64,000 bases of DNA from Prosopocoilus inquinatus (Eukaryota > Arthropoda > Insecta > Coleoptera > Lucanidae). The notes under the pieces are model-generated. The model was given only the letters and a program-made list of their open reading frames with translations, had not been told where the DNA came from and did not search any database. This document shows positions 32,901-46,560 of this stretch, one piece after another. Every line of letters begins with the position of its first letter. Position 1 is the first letter of the stretch. The DNA is taken from the NCBI GenBank assembly GCA_036172665.1, contig CM069870.1:27192001-27256000 (forward strand). The letters run 5' to 3'. The translations under genes and the position numbers were made by a program.

Positions 32901-35900
32901 TGTTATTACATTTTATAATTACCGTTCCAGTGTAATTCGGTAAAGTTACTTAGAAATAAAGACAAATCAACATCACGTGCTTATAACAGTAGGCCATTTG
33001 AAATAAGGGTAGATTTAATAAAAATGTATTTAAAAGGAAATGTGAATTAAAAAAACAAATATTTTGAGCTTTAAAATATGGATTAAAATACCAACGGCAA
33101 TAAACAAAACAGTATCTGTTTTAAATGACAAATATAATAACACTAATTAATGTTTCACATATTTGTATTAAGCAAAATTACTTTTGTCATTTAAATGAAA
33201 ATAATTAATATTAGCTGTTTTATCAATCACATTCTCTTGAATCCGGACAGAAGTAAAAAATAGCAATTTAAGTTGTATTCTAATCATTCAAAAATTATTT
33301 GGTTTTCTTGAAACAATACTTTAAGACTAGGTATTACAGTTTCCGCATATTATGTTTCGCACAAGCATTTAAAGATTAATAATTAAGGAAGGTAGTTGTA
33401 TGTACGTAAGGTACAGTTAATTTGAAGGCAAATATTTTTGAAATAATTTACAAGACTAAATTAATTATGGCGACAGTTTGTAAGACCAAAATTTCCAGAC
33501 CTCAGGAACTCCACCTAACATATCAGCATTTTAATTAATATTCCGACAAACTTAATGCCCTTTTGTAACCACGCGCGTGTCTAAAACACTGGCTCCCAGA
33601 GCCACAAATGATTCTGTAATATACCTCATGGAAATGCTGAGGCACCAAGTATAATGAATTCTGAAGTGCTCCGAACAAGGTCTCAAAATATAATTACTGA
33701 ACTTTTTGTAAGACGGTGGTAAGTTTCTGAACAACTCTGCATTTCATGGCCTATTTGCATCCGGTTTACGGTTTCAAACTGCTGATGTATCCCTAAAGTT
33801 TTGTCCCCTAAAGCTGCGGCGAAACGCGAAACATTTTAATTTTTACTCTCAGATGTTCTTACCGGATTTATAAGAAAAGTTTGAGTGTCGAGTCTCCAGC
33901 TTAATCGCTTTATTTCGACCTCTTTATTAATTTATTGTTTAGAGAGTGCCAACACGGAAGGATGATAACGATAAATAACGTAGCACGCAAATATTGCAGC
34001 AGTGAAAACACAAATAAAACAAGCTGGGGTTAATAGCTTTCAAAATCGAAGCGGTTTATAATCACTTAAATCAGACAGAACAAAGCGTGCTTCTGATAGA
34101 AATCGGATTGGGAAATCAAGCAATCCACGCTATACATTTCCAAGAACATTGTATTGGATAATCATATCTGCATGTAATTGAATTTGTGTTGCGCCATTGA
34201 TTTTCGGATAGAAATAAGGCTAGACGTTTATTCCATATAAGCGCTACCCATCCTAAAGTTCTTACACGATAAAAAAACCAGCAAATCCAAGAGATGTAAG
34301 ATAAAAGGGTTACGTGATGAATTCATTAGGTCTCTAAGGTTTCGATTCAATTTTGTTCTAGAATACGTAAGCGAAAGTAAGACGTAATTTTACAACATAC
34401 ATTTACGAAGTAAATTACCTCTAATTTCGCCACAAATTAAAATCAATAGTAAAAGGACTTTGCGCTTCCTTCCGAGAAGGTTACGTGAATAAAATATCAA
34501 AAGCAGAATTATATTTTATACTATACTGTGAATTACAAAGAGACCTTTAAATTAATTTAGTGGAAATTAAATTCAAAACGCAAGTAGAAACACTTTATTG
34601 TCTGTATGTATTTCTTTCTACGGCTGAATTTATTATCATCTGTCAAAACCAAAAAGTGTGAAAAATAAATATTGAAGGTAGATATCTGGAAATTCAAGTT
34701 GCATAACAATGATTTATCAAATATGTAAATTCGAAATTTCTAACAGAATTCGAATCAATATACATGGTGTTCTTTCACAGTATGCAAATATTTAAACCTG
34801 TAATATATCACCATAAATGGCAACGATTGAACTCATATGTTCTTAACTTAAATTTAATAGTTTTCGAAAAAAAATGCAGTAGCAGATTTTCACTAAACCG
34901 TTTGAGAACTGCTGGCGTAGCTAAAAGTGGAATGCGGCCGCTGCTTCAATTAAGACCCGTAGCCGAAATAGGCCAGGGTCAGTGCGTTACTTGCTCTTGA
35001 GCATGAATGACGTAACCCAGCCGCTCCGATCACAGCTGATCGGTCAAAACGTTTACAACTTAAATTAACTTCACTGAAAGTAATTACAAGTACAAGCATT
35101 TTTAAATTAAAAATCTAGTGCAATTCAAGAAGCGGCGGTTCGTAATTGCCGAACAAATTAAAAGGGGGGTACAAACAAATTTTAGTTTCTCATTGCATAT
35201 TATTTTTAATGGACTTATAAAAATTTACTTTTTTCCATGGATCGCTAGCAAAAAGATTACAGTAAAAGGGTGAAGGAAGAACATTTTTAACGCGCTTGCC
35301 TAATTGGTGCATATATTTTAAATTTATTCCTCGATAGTTGATATCGTAGAACGTTTTACTTCGCTCAGTGAATTAAAATTTTAAATAAAATAATTAATAA
35401 ACAATATCGGTGATTATTATTACAAAACGCTACGAAGTGGATTTGAATGCGGAACTCAGCACGGGTCAGTGTGTAGGAAGGCGTTGCAATCTCGCAAGTA
35501 TTTCTCTCTCGCACATATCAACAGTTCCAAACAAGTGGAACCTCTTAAATTTTTTGGCTATAGTACGGTAGCCACCGGAAAATACGCACAGTAGGTAGCA
35601 TTTCATGTACTTATACTGAGGTTTTTCTTTATTTGCACACAGTAAAGGAACGCCCTGCATTTTAAAACAGTTACTTTTTCTTTTACTGTACTTTTAGTTT
35701 ACTTATAAAATATACCGATTGAAGATTTTACTATAGCCAATAGTGGTTTCGTTGCACTGCGCGTTGCAGATGTCCGAATAGCACTTCCCAATGTACGTGG
35801 CAATCAAGCAAACACTGACCTTATAATAATCAATAATGAAATTGCGTTACCGAGAGTACTCTCAGAACAACGTCACAAAATTATCATAAATGTCTTTTAA

Positions 35901-35991
35901 AAAAATTCCAATATCCAAACAAATAGATATAATAATCAAAATATCTAAATTGCATTATTTTGTCTTTTAACGATAAACCTAAACGAAAGTG
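32901..35991. other. No recognised gene
   Basis: About 3 kb of AT-rich sequence. A GC-richer patch near 34900-35050 and a GCTGCGGCGAAACGCG string near 33811 have no interpretable context. No coding family was recognised. Confidence 0.35.
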
Positions 35992-36818
35992 TACAGTGTG
36001 TCTACGGATTGGGTTCACAATAGGAAAAACTTTTTTGATTTTTGAGTTTTTGAGAAAAACTCATGCTTTATAAAAGTTTTTGCTTGTCCTAAACCCCAAA
36101 AAAAAATCATAGAATGTGGTAAATTCTGGTTGATAACCGAGAAAAATTGAAAATTATTTTTTGACTTTTGCAAACTAACGCAAATTCTAAAGTTTTTCTA
36201 AGTCAAAATCACGTCGACTGGTAGTGCTTGTGTCATGAATTAAAATGTTTGTTCTCATAATATCAACAATGCTAAGATTTTAAATGAAAAAAAAATAAAT
36301 TATTAATTTTAAATTATTTGGAATAAATATTTAAACTGTTGATTCCTCATTATTAAGCCAAGCAAAGTGCTAAGGAAGTCATTGACAAAACGAGTAGCCC
36401 CAGCCTCAAGATAAAGTTTAATTCTTTTCAACGTTGGTCTTTTTCATCAATTTTCTTTAAACAATTTTTTCGGTTACCCGGACATAGGATTCTTTTTAAA
36501 CATCTCATTTGGCATTTTACGGCAAACAATTCAAAATTCCATAACATTCAATTAAGTAAATACGCTCTAAAATTGACATTCTTCCCTGAATAGATTTTTT
36601 CACATAAATTTGAATGACCCGCTAAAATGACTTTGCTCATAATTTTTGAACTTTGCTATATTTTATGAAAATTGAAATAGAATTTTCTATTTATCTCAGC
36701 TATCAAAATTTTCAATAACATTTTTAGGAGTTTTAGGACAAGCAACATTTTTTTTCTCGAAAACTCAAAAGATAAAAAAGTTTTTCTTATTGTCAACCCA
36801 ATCCGTGGACACAATGTA
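35992..36818. mobile_element. Tc1/mariner-type MITE with ~150-base TIRs
   Basis: The left end TACAGTGTGTCTACGGATTG and inverted right end TACATTGTGTCCACGGATTG continue in parallel through GGAAAAACTTTTTT, TTTTGAG and TTGCTTGTCCTAAA for about 150 bases. TA stands at both borders. The interior has no transposase. Confidence 0.75.
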
Positions 36819-36891
36819 TACCAATGACAAAAAGTATAAAAGATAGGAACTGCCTGATATAAGGAAATAAATAACTTATTATTAAAATATA

Positions 36892-37463
36892 GTAGAGTAA
36901 AGACGGCATATATGGAATACCCATTTTTGGACCGTCATAAATTCTGAACTAAGATTCTAAATACTGAAGTATTTTAATTAAAAATACTTTATGTTGTTTT
37001 CTAACGATTACGTATAATAAATTTAAGAAATACATATTTTTTGTAAAAGTTTCTGTAACAAATGAAAACAAAAACTTAAACATGCCGGGTAATATGGAAT
37101 AGTCAATTGGGATAATATGAAATAAGGAAAAATATGCAATACCTCGAATTAATAAGATGAAATATAAAAAGTTGTACTAATTTAAATTATAACAAACTTA
37201 CGTTGGTGTAAAAAAACACTTTTATTTTAAGAAATCCGCCAAAATACGTTTTTCTGGCACCGCGCGAAAACTTCCAAAATGATAAATTCACAAATTCCTG
37301 TATTGCAAAGGATGCAATCTTACCGGCTGAGAACTTCTATAGTAGTGGTCTACAACACTGTAACTTATGTTAATACCTACGTCATTTAACAGATTTCTCA
37401 TTTCAAAAATACCGGTTATTCCATATTACCCAGTTTATTCCATATATGCCGACTTTACTCTAC
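36892..37463. mobile_element. MITE with GTAGAGTAAAG ends and repeated TAATATGGAAT motif
   Basis: The outer 27 bases of each arm (GTAGAGTAAAG[A/T]CGGCATA...) differ at one position. The motif GGGTAATATGGAAT or a close variant occurs near 37086, 37111 and, inverted, 37418, with the related CATATATGGAAT in both TIRs. Such repeats resemble the multiple transposase-binding sites of pogo-type elements. 572 bases, non-coding. Confidence 0.75.
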
Positions 37464-38976
37464 ATTTAAATGGAAAAGGCGAAAAGACCTAGTGCCATCG
37501 GATGCACAGAAGAGTATATGACTCTTAATATGTGCTTTTCCTGTTATTATAATTTCGTAAAACCGATTTCCTTGAAGATTTTAATAACACGGTTGTGTTC
37601 ATAAATTTTAGTATAACTCTCGGCTGATATTGCTGTCTTTTTCGCAAAAATGATATTTTATACTTCATCTGAGAATCTAAAAAAAAAAATCAAGCGTGGA
37701 TTGCACATCAACTCTCTCATTTTGTTCATCCTACTTAAAAGCCGAATGTGAATAAGTCATCCGTTGTTATGGTAAACATGAAACTTTTTGAAACTGGTGA
37801 GCGAGGCGCAAAATAAATTGTTAAACATCGTGAGTAAGAAAGATATCATTACACATCCAAAGTGCACCCCTCGAAGGTAGTTTATGAACACAACCCTTAT
37901 TTGATTATCGTTGAAAGACAACTCACTTTTATGTCCAAACTCTTCAGCAATAACATTCACTGAATAACTGCTTTCTAACTTTGCAGTAGTTTGTACGGTG
38001 CACGTGTGTAAAAGTTAGATGGAATACTTTTGTATTTACAAAATTTTTGACAATCAATTGCCGACATAGGTTTAATGTCATAAATAAGGGAAAATTTTTA
38101 ATTGATCTATAAATGAATTTTTGATCTATATAATTGTGCATTAATTTAATTGAACAAGCTGTATTTAAATTTTTATTCCCCAAATAAACCAAATGGTCTA
38201 CAAAACTATATCCACATGTTATTTTTAACACAGAAACATACTTGTCAAACATGAGCATAACAAATTTCTGCACTACCTCTCGAAATACTGAGTGAGATTG
38301 TTTTTCTCGAATTGATCTATTATTTTAACTTGTGTGCCCTTAATATTAATTCATAAATATGTAGGCACATTTTTGTCGATATTAAAGTAACATCGTTAGT
38401 TTTATTTGAGCGTTTCGCGGCAACTACCACTGAAAATTCAATATTTTTGGCTGCGCGGAATATTTGTCGATACACTAAAATCACTCGCCACTGTATTACT
38501 GAGTTGCTTCTTCTAACCTCATATAATAAAATGAATTGTGCGCTCAGTGCATATTGTGCAAGTCAGTAGAAAACGCTGTTAGTAAAAGTTATTGTTTGAT
38601 ACATATATCGTTCAAATTTGTAATGCAAATAGAAAAAAAAAACACCAAAGACCATTTTTTTATTGCTTGTTTCATATTTTTTGGCGTTTGCATCTTGTAT
38701 CCTAAATTAAATTTCAAAAGCCCAGACTGTTTATACGAGTGCTCAGTTACATCAATCGCGATCAGGAAACAGGAAAGTACCGATCATTTGGATTTGATTC
38801 ATGGCTCAAGTAGAAAAGCTTTAAATTTTTTATGTACTGAAATCGTAAAATTAAGTTGTTCGCTTAAATACATGCCATAAATAACTGTAAATCAAAGTCA
38901 AATATACAACAGCGATATAGAGTACTACATTTTTCTACGCACCCGATAGTATCTATGCACGAGATTGAACCATACA
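37464..38976. other. No recognised gene
   Basis: Frames of 67-114 residues exist (for example 38536-38880) but have low-complexity, Phe/Ile/Lys-rich composition and no family resemblance. Confidence 0.35.
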
Positions 38977-39523
38977 TACAGGATGTTCATGAGCAGCCGC
39001 TACAATAGATATCTTTCTTAATTGTATTTTTACGAAGTAACTTAAATTAGCAGTGAGAGAATGTTCCATTTAAAGAAGTTGAAAACAATTGAAAATCTCG
39101 AAAACCTGATAGTCACTTGTTCTTACGAAAGCACCATAAAATCCAGCAGGGACGGTCCTGAAACTTTTCTAATTTAAGCTACTTCGTGAAATTTCAAATA
39201 AAAGAGTTAGCTACAGTAGCCATTTCCCGTGAACATCAAGATTTTGTTACTAAATCATTTATAAAATAGGCTTTGGGAGATTATATTTTAGAGACATGAT
39301 TAATTTGACATCCTGAACGCGATGCGATGATGAAAAACCTAACATTCCATCTAAAAAAGGTAAAAACACTTGAAAATCTCGAAAACCTGATTGTCATTTG
39401 TTTTTATGAAAGTACCATAAAAACGAGGAGGAAAGGTCCTAAAACTTTTAAAATTTAAGTTACTTCGTAAATATACAAATAAAACAGTTAGCTATTGTGG
39501 CGGCTTCCCATGAACACCCTGTA
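38977..39523. mobile_element. Foldback element, copy 1 (multi-arm)
   Basis: The left end TACAGGATGTTCATGAGCAG and inverted right end TACAGGGTGTTCATGGGAAG mark the borders. Between them a roughly 200-base arm (AACATTCCAT.., AACCTGAT.GTCA.TTG, ACCATAAAA, GGTCCT.AAACTTTT) appears twice in the same orientation (39061-39235 and 39335-39520), while the left arm is shortened. Related to 62592-63629. Confidence 0.75.
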
Positions 39524-40640
39524 TAAAAAATGCATCACATGCAAAAACTAAATTTTCAAACAAAAAATCTGAAAAATAACTTAAATTTATAATCTTAAAT
39601 TTTTTAATTTTTGTGTAGTTCTTGCTCGTGAGAATTGCAAATAATTTTATTTGCGAAACGTCAAGTAAGTTAATAAATTACCCTCTTAGCTCGTTTTAAA
39701 AAGTTTTTTTATTTGTTTCATATTGTTTAAATTTTTTAGTACATAATCTTCAAATGTTCTAAAATAATGCACGATAATGGCAAAATCCGCACATGAATGG
39801 AAATATCTTGTAAGATTATCAACATGAAACAAAGGAATAAATTCGAAGAATAAAATAATTACAATCGGATCATTTGATGATCTTGATTAAGAACAGGAAA
39901 AGACAGTGAGCAAATAGAAATGAATAAACAAATTAGAAGTTGCCGCAGTATAAAAATTAACGTACAAAAAAAGAACATCGTGTGAAAAAGATTAAGGATT
40001 ACAGGATCTCAAAAAGTAAAGGACTAGGAATAAACACGAAATTAATAAATATGCTGTTCCTTTCTATTTCTCAATTTTGAGATGGATACAGAAATTACGC
40101 TGAGTGTAAATAAAGAAAGAAAAATCTAAAACTAAAACTCCAAGAAATTCAACAAAGAAAGTACAATAAGAGAAAAGAAAATACATTTATTTCATGTTCA
40201 AAAATTCGATTTTTTTTCAATTAATTATTGCTATTTAATAATACTGGCACAAATTTCGCGCAATTTCTTTCATTCATTCTAGAATAGTAACTGGCAAGAA
40301 TAGGCACTGAGAAATGTTAAGGTAAGTATGAATTGATAAAAAAGAAGAAGACCAAAAAATTGGAGATTGAAGATAAGTAATGGATATGCTGATGGCAAAC
40401 AACAACACATTTCCCATGGAAAAATGAAACAGCACTGAATTATTTAAATTTTAAGAACAAACATGTACCACTCAGGAGCTTTCAGTGCTAAGAAAGTAGA
40501 ATTAAATAATTAAAAAATCGGTTGAAATGGCCAGCGAATTTGAGGAAACTGAAGAATAATCTGTAAAAAGGATATGATAAACAAATAAGAAAAGAGGAAA
40601 TGAGTTTTGAAAGAATTAACGCTAAACGTACAATAAAATT
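39524..40640. other. A-rich sequence, possibly the 5' part of the following retroelement remnant
   Basis: Purine-rich plus-strand sequence with Lys/Glu-rich frames full of stops. It may be the decayed upstream part of the RT remnant, but no domain could be read. Confidence 0.2.
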
Positions 40641-40652
40641 TGGAAAATCTCG

Positions 40653-41860
40653 ATGAAGAAACGGCTAAATCTGCTCAGTCAGATCAAGAGAGAAGAGATC
40701 ATATTAAAAGAAAGGAAAACGAGGAACCAAACACCGCTGCATGAAGCAGGGAACACTAATAGCTGCAAAAACTTCAGAGGAATTACTTTGATGAGCACAG
40801 TAGAAAAACTGCAAACAAAACTAAGAGCACAAATAAAAGACATTCAATGTTGTTTTAGATAGAACAGAGAAATAATATCATATAAATACATGTAGAGTGG
40901 TGACAAAGTCTTGTACGGCGCTCATAATTTATTTAATTTCTTTTCGCAAAATTCTGGAACAGGTAAATTTTATATTTTAAAAAAGTGGAAGATAGAGTAT
41001 GATTTTTTTCTAGATCGGCATTTTTGTCCACTGTGACGTCATCATTAACTTTTTTAAATGACAACCCTAAGTTTATCTTCCAGACTTTGATCGCTCTTCT
41101 CCAGAGTTAAATGGTGAAATAAAAAAAAAATGACCACACGATCACCAGATTTAACACCGCTGGACTGCTTCCCGTGGGACCCTTCAATATCGCACGTTTT
41201 TTATGTTAACGGAGCTAATCATTTAGATGATTTAAAGCTTTGAGTTCGTGCAGGAATGGAAAATATCTCGTCAGAAACGGTTGAACGCGCAGTGCCAAGC
41301 GCTTACGAATTTGCAGGTCAAACGAATTACTTCTCGGAGGATAAGTCCATACAGTGTCATTAATTTTTACTTCTTCAATTGCCAGATTAATATAATTAAA
41401 AATAAAATTGTATTTTTGAATTGCAATGTCTATTACTTCCGAAGAAAAAAAAAAAAAACCGGTATGTAAGATACTACTTTTTTATTTCACCATTTAACTG
41501 ATAAGGGTAAAAAAAGACAAAATCTGGAAGAAAAAATAGGTTTACTACTAAAAAAATGATGATGACGTTACAGTTAGAAAACAAATGCCTATCAAGAAAA
41601 GATTTTTGCACTAACGTATGCCTTCTTAAAATACTTAAAGAAATGTGATTTCTCATACATCTACACAACAAGAAAATATTTGATATAGAATTCTGAAAGT
41701 TGGTAAAAATTACAGAATTGACTTATGCAAATGAAACGCTAGTAGCAAAAACAAGGAAATATTTGCAATATAACAGATCCAGAAAAAAAAGAAGTTTGCA
41801 CGAATCTGCCAAAGCTCTCAAAAGATAGAAAGTGATTAAAAAAAAACATATGGAAAATGA
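40653..41860 (+). pseudogene. Decayed non-LTR reverse transcriptase, interrupted
   Basis: 40653-40862 gives TPLHEAGNTNSCKNFRGIT followed by LMSTVEKLQTKL, corresponding to the P(I/L)HKxG...NxRGI.L.S...K...K RT fingers block. After a nested element the frame TELTYANETLVVAKT-like (TYANETLVAKT) at 41715-41750 corresponds to the palm block L.YADDT, with the catalytic DD changed to NE. The catalytic loss and many stops show that it is old. Confidence 0.6.
40990..41615 (+). mobile_element. Internally deleted mariner-like element nested in the RT remnant
   Basis: The inverted arms (41005-41125 and 41470-41600) share TTTATTTCACCATTTAACT, TCTGGAAGA and GATGACGT(C/T)ACAG. Between them 41130-41345 reads RSPDLTPLDCFPWD and later HLDDLKL and ISSETVERAV, the third-acid and C-terminal region of a Tc1/mariner transposase (usual form SPDLxPLDFFLWG). 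The N-terminal two thirds are deleted. Confidence 0.65.
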
Positions 41861-41869
41861 CTATATACA

Positions 41870-43430
41870 TAACTCAACTCCACAACCCTACATCAAACAG
41901 TAAACGTGTTAGAATTAATAATTGAACAGTCATAAATAAGTCTTCAATAACTGTTATAAATCTAATAACTGCACTCTCCAAATAAAATCTTGAAGGATGG
42001 GAATTGCTCGGCCTGGGTTTAACCTTAAACTGTGCAAAGTATAGCGAATAACAGCTCCGCTGCTGTCCGATAAGCCACCATGCACAAAACCGGCTTGCAG
42101 CAAGTTTTATGAGAATTGAAATAAATAATAGATTTAAAACAAAACGGATCTCGATTTCCTATTGTACAAGGTGATAAGATTTATTTTATCGTTATTGTTT
42201 TATAAGAAATATTCACTGATAAATGAAGAAATAAACATTATTTTTCTTCATTTTTTAATAATTAACAAATCACGTCACGCTAAAGTAGAAATTTTCTAAT
42301 TACCACTTTAACTCTTCTCATAAAACATAAAAGAAGTGTAATTCAAATGCAGAGTAATTAAGAATTCAATTCGCAGGGAAGAAGAATATCTCAACGAACT
42401 TGACACAGAATATGTGACCTGAAAGAACTAACGCCGTTAACGTAAAAAAATAGCACTCAACTGTGCGAATACACAAGACAAACATAACTCAGCGAGAATT
42501 TCATTACGAAATTAGTTGCGACGTTTCAATCTCACGTCAGCGAGTTTCGTGAATCGATCGCCTTTCCGTTAGCGCGAATTAGATTAAAAGCGTTTCATTT
42601 TCGGATTGGCGGATATCATTACTTAAGCTTAGAATCGATTCTTGGTAATCTGAAATGATCTAAAGGGTCTTATGGAATATCAAGAGATTTATTTTATGGA
42701 GAAGTATTTAAAAAGGGAAAAATTGTCGTCCAAATGTAAATCCTTTTTAATTTCTTGTGGTAGTCCTTCGAGACCATCCGTGTGAAATATTAGATTTAAG
42801 GTAATTAATTTTTTTAAGTTCAAGAAGGAGATAAAGTGTAAAATTTCCTCTTTACAATAATAATAATGTAACCACGCACATACTTATGCAAAGGCGTTTA
42901 TCAAATTTCAATATACACTCCCACTTTATGTATGTAAACATCGTAGTATACTTAGTTATACTTGACTACAGATGGGTATTAATGTGTGGTATTCTTCATT
43001 TTGTCGGGATAAATTAGTACCACCATAATTTTAACTATTTCCAGTGGATAAAAGTTCATCAGAACAAAATGAGAATACATTAATTTTTAGTAGGAATTAA
43101 CAAAACATCATGTTTTAGTTTGTAAATTAAAGAGGGAATTAATTTAACTAATACAAACGTAGAACAAAACGTCGACATTTAGCAAATCATAACAATTAAT
43201 AACATTTACACATTCTAATGAAGTCGCTTAAACGTTACCGATTGGAGTAACCGTTTCTAATATCGTTTATGATTCGTTGCTCTAGAATTAGAGCACTCTT
43301 GGAGTCGCGAGCAATAAATTGAGAATAATCTTCTAAAAATGTATTTTATTTCGACACTTTTTCCCTAAAAGACAGGGTGTTTGTCCAAAAATATTTAGTT
43401 TTTGTCAAAGATGACGAAAATTTAATGCTC
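41870..43430. other. No recognised gene
   Basis: AT-rich sequence; a GC-richer patch at 42000-42110 shows no family features. Confidence 0.35.
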
Positions 43431-43539
43431 GCGACTGTACTTAAAGTATAAGGTGATGTAATTTGGGCAAAGTTCTGGAACGTACGTTCCCAACGGGATC
43501 CCTATCGACCTCTTGAGGACCGGTAAAGACTGAAAAGGG

Positions 43540-43625
43540 ATCAATGAATCTATAGGAGTCGGCTGGGAGTCGATGTACCTGTAGGAGTCGCCTGGGGGTC
43601 GCTGAACCTCTAAGGGTATACATTC
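43540..43625. repeat. GC-rich imperfect tandem repeat (~29-base unit)
   Basis: Two units, TATAGGAGTCGGCTGGGAGTC and TGTAGGAGTCGCCTGGGGGT, are followed by a partial CCTCTAAGGGT. The composition contrasts sharply with the flanks. Confidence 0.6.
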
Positions 43626-43729
43626 TTTCCCAGTGTAGGCCTATATCAAAAATTTATTTAAAAAAGTAGAAGATTTACAAATATTAAATAAATTTGAATT
43701 AAACCTTGTACAATGACAAGCATAGAAAA

Positions 43730-45032
43730 CGGGAGACTTTTTTTCTTCGATAGCTTTAATGCATTTCTGCGTCTGATTAGATTGAATTGAATTAAAGTCA
43801 ATTATAATCAAACTTTAACAACTAATAATAATCAAACTTTAACAACTAATAACAATCAAACTTTAACAACTTCAGTAAAGCTTAGCTCATAAAATGTCAT
43901 ATACACAACTGTACTAATAAATCTAATAAATGTTGCAGAAATAATTATTAACACAATACAACTGTACTGAGGTTGTTATGGAGCACATAATAATTAAATT
44001 AAGTAAACTGGAATAATGGAAGAACAAGAAGGCGATTAATTGATAACCAAAATAGAAATAAAGTATCATTAAAAATGTGCAAGACTAACAATAAGTCAAA
44101 TTGATATAAAAATTGATAACCAAAAATTTAATCTGTAAATTTAAAGAAGAAAGAAGAAATAATTAGGAGTAAGAAATAAAATGAAGTCAATGCGATGAAT
44201 CGGCAGGATGCCAAATAAAAGAAACTCAAATCGAATAAGTAAAAAGAAACAAAAGGCAATCAATTTATAATAAAAAAATATAAAATCATCGTTCCAAATA
44301 AAATCAAACAAAAGAAAAAACAATAAGTTATTTTGATTTAAAAAGTTGAGGATTTATCATAATAAAAAATTAATCTCTGAACATTAAGGAAAAAGTATAA
44401 TTAAAAATAAAGTTAAATCGCATAATAGAGATCGATCAAAGTGATTAAAATGTTAAATGAAACTCAAATCGAATAAATAAAAAACAAAAACAAAAGACGA
44501 TCAGTTGCTAATTAAAAAAAAAATCATATCGAATAAAATATAAAAATAAATTAAACGAAATCGAATAAAAGAAAAAACAAAAATCGATTATATTAAAAAT
44601 TGAATTAAGTCAAGTAATATAAGGATTAAAAAAGACAAAAGATGATCGGTGATGAAGATAAGATACTTTTGTTAGTCAGATCGAATTAGGAGCTCTAAAG
44701 AAAAACAAAAAAAAACAATAGGGAATGAAATTCATAATTCAAAGTTAAACTGCATCGAGTAAAGATAAAATATGAAAGGTATATAATTTTTACAAGCATT
44801 AATGAAGTCAAATAGAATCAGTACATCTACAATACAGATGATCAGGGAATAAAATTGACAATTAAAATTTAAGATAAAGTTAAACTGAAACGAGTAAAGA
44901 TAAAATACAATCAGTTTATAATTTTAAAAAAATGTCAAACAGAATCAGTTTATCTACAATGTAGTTTTAAGAATATTAATAAAATTTGAAAGGAGGTCGA
45001 AGGTCGAAGCTTAAGAGAGTTTGGAAACCCCT
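43730..45032 (-). repeat. Purine-rich degenerate tandem array with hAT-like end (copy 2)
   Basis: The right border reads, in reverse, CAGGGGTTTCCAAAC, followed by GACC..CCTCCTTTCAAATTTTAT as in 7470-7560. The body is made of diverged units containing AACTCAAATCGAATAA, AAACAAAAG(A/G)CGATCA and AATAAAATC. Near 43800 AATAATCAAACTTTAACAACT is repeated three times. There is no protein; the minus-strand Phe/Leu-rich frames are artefacts of composition. Confidence 0.55.
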
Positions 45033-46460
45033 GTTTCAGAAATAATCGATAATTTTTCTTAGTCCACGTCGTTTTTTTTTTACAATATCACATATCACGT
45101 TAATGAACTGATCAAGATGGTAACAATGGAAGTGAATTATAAACGACATACACTTTAACGCATTCGACAATGAAGAAAAACGAAAAGCTCAGAGTCTGTT
45201 ACATCTTGCTACCAATTTGAACATGGAGAGTTATAATTTGCGATCAGCCTTACTTTGTAATGGTAAGTGCAAGATGAGAATATTTTAAATTCCACAACAA
45301 ATATTACATCAATTTGCCAGAAAACGCCACAAATCCGTTTTCAATCTTGTGAAAGTTCTAATAAAACAATATCTACAATTTAACTCCCTCTATGTGAGTG
45401 TTTGAAGAGTTTGTAAAAAAAAATCTTCAAAATTGATTTTGGATTTATCAGAGCGTCTCCACAGTTTTATGACATAACACATGTAATAATTTTTGAGTAG
45501 GGTCTTTGTGAGCCTAGCACTGGATAACTACCGACCTAAGGTAAAATCATCGAATCCTAAGCAGCATTATAGGATCCTTACTGAATACATAATGTCAACT
45601 CTCCTCGCCTAAGGTTTTACACATTTCAGTTCCTAACTTGTATATACCATATTTTACTTACACGGGAAAACGGAAAGGCGTGCCATTTAAAATATCAGAT
45701 TTGCCGGAAAATAACCGATGAAATTTATGTTCATAAACGAAGGCATTCGCAAAACAGAGAGTGATTAATTTTTACGATGGGTACGTGTACGTGCCCCTTA
45801 CATGAATAACAAATAGCTTCAGATAAACATAGCTTAGTTTTATTACGCAAGCAACGAGATTCGCATTACCATCACGTATCTAACGAAACTGCGTGAATTA
45901 AATAAAGTTAAATGAATTGTGTTACGACAAAATGGAACGAACTTATGATAAATCAGTATAATTTCAGAAAATCTTATCGAAAAATTTTTAAATGAATGTT
46001 TACACTAGAACATATCAATTTACTTGTTCTCTGGAATTAATTTAATTTCAAATATGTTCGTACAACTTATACATACTTCAAGCAGGTTGTCTCATTCTAA
46101 ATTACTCCTAATAAATACTATCACAAAGTAGTAAGCTATGCATGCTACTAAATACATACTTGTTTGTATATTATATTGCAACTAAATTATTATATTACCC
46201 AAAAAGCTTTATATTAGGCAACTTTATACCAGGCATATATTATTTGTTTATTTAAATAACTTTATACTACGCAAATACTATTTACCTAGGCTAATAGCTT
46301 TCTCATACCCCATTTGGGGTAATTCCAGGAGAGAAGGACTATCGCCTGAGATGGACCACTTATATAATTTTAGAATTAACTGCTGGATCGTTTCAGTGTT
46401 ACTGATAATATATGGCGAGTTAATACATACTCATCGGATTTATCTTGTGAAAATTTTAGT
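45033..46460. other. No recognised gene
   Basis: AT-rich; no family resemblance in any frame. Confidence 0.35.
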
Positions 46461-46464
46461 GTGC

Positions 46465-46560
46465 AGTATTTTAGTAAGGAGATCAGACCGGCTTTGCAAT
46501 CGCAAGGTCGTTGGCTCGAACCGCGCTCGAGATATTTCTTGGAAGTGGTAGGTATTAATT
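46465..46560 (+). mobile_element. tRNA-like SINE head (plus strand)
   Basis: GATCAGACCGGCTTTGCAATC, then GCAAGGTCGTTGGCTCGAACC, matches the anticodon and T arms of a tRNA. GGCTCGAACC (46513-46522) is a near-consensus pol III B box. The acceptor stem does not close and an A box is weak, so this is more likely a tRNA-derived SINE head than a gene. Confidence 0.5.

Noticed and set aside
33790..33835. CTGATG ... GCGGCGAAACGCG as another hammerhead
   Set aside because: The core reads CUGAUGU rather than CUGANGA and no stem II forms between the two motifs.
38536..38880. 114-residue open frame as a host gene
   Set aside because: Composition-driven, with no domain, no conserved motif and no promoter or splice context.
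44141..44323. Phe/Leu-rich minus-strand frame as a membrane protein
   Set aside because: Produced by the purine-rich tandem array; codons reflect strand skew, not selection.
46465..46560. Functional tRNA gene
   Set aside because: The acceptor stem does not pair and the A box is weak; better explained as a SINE head.
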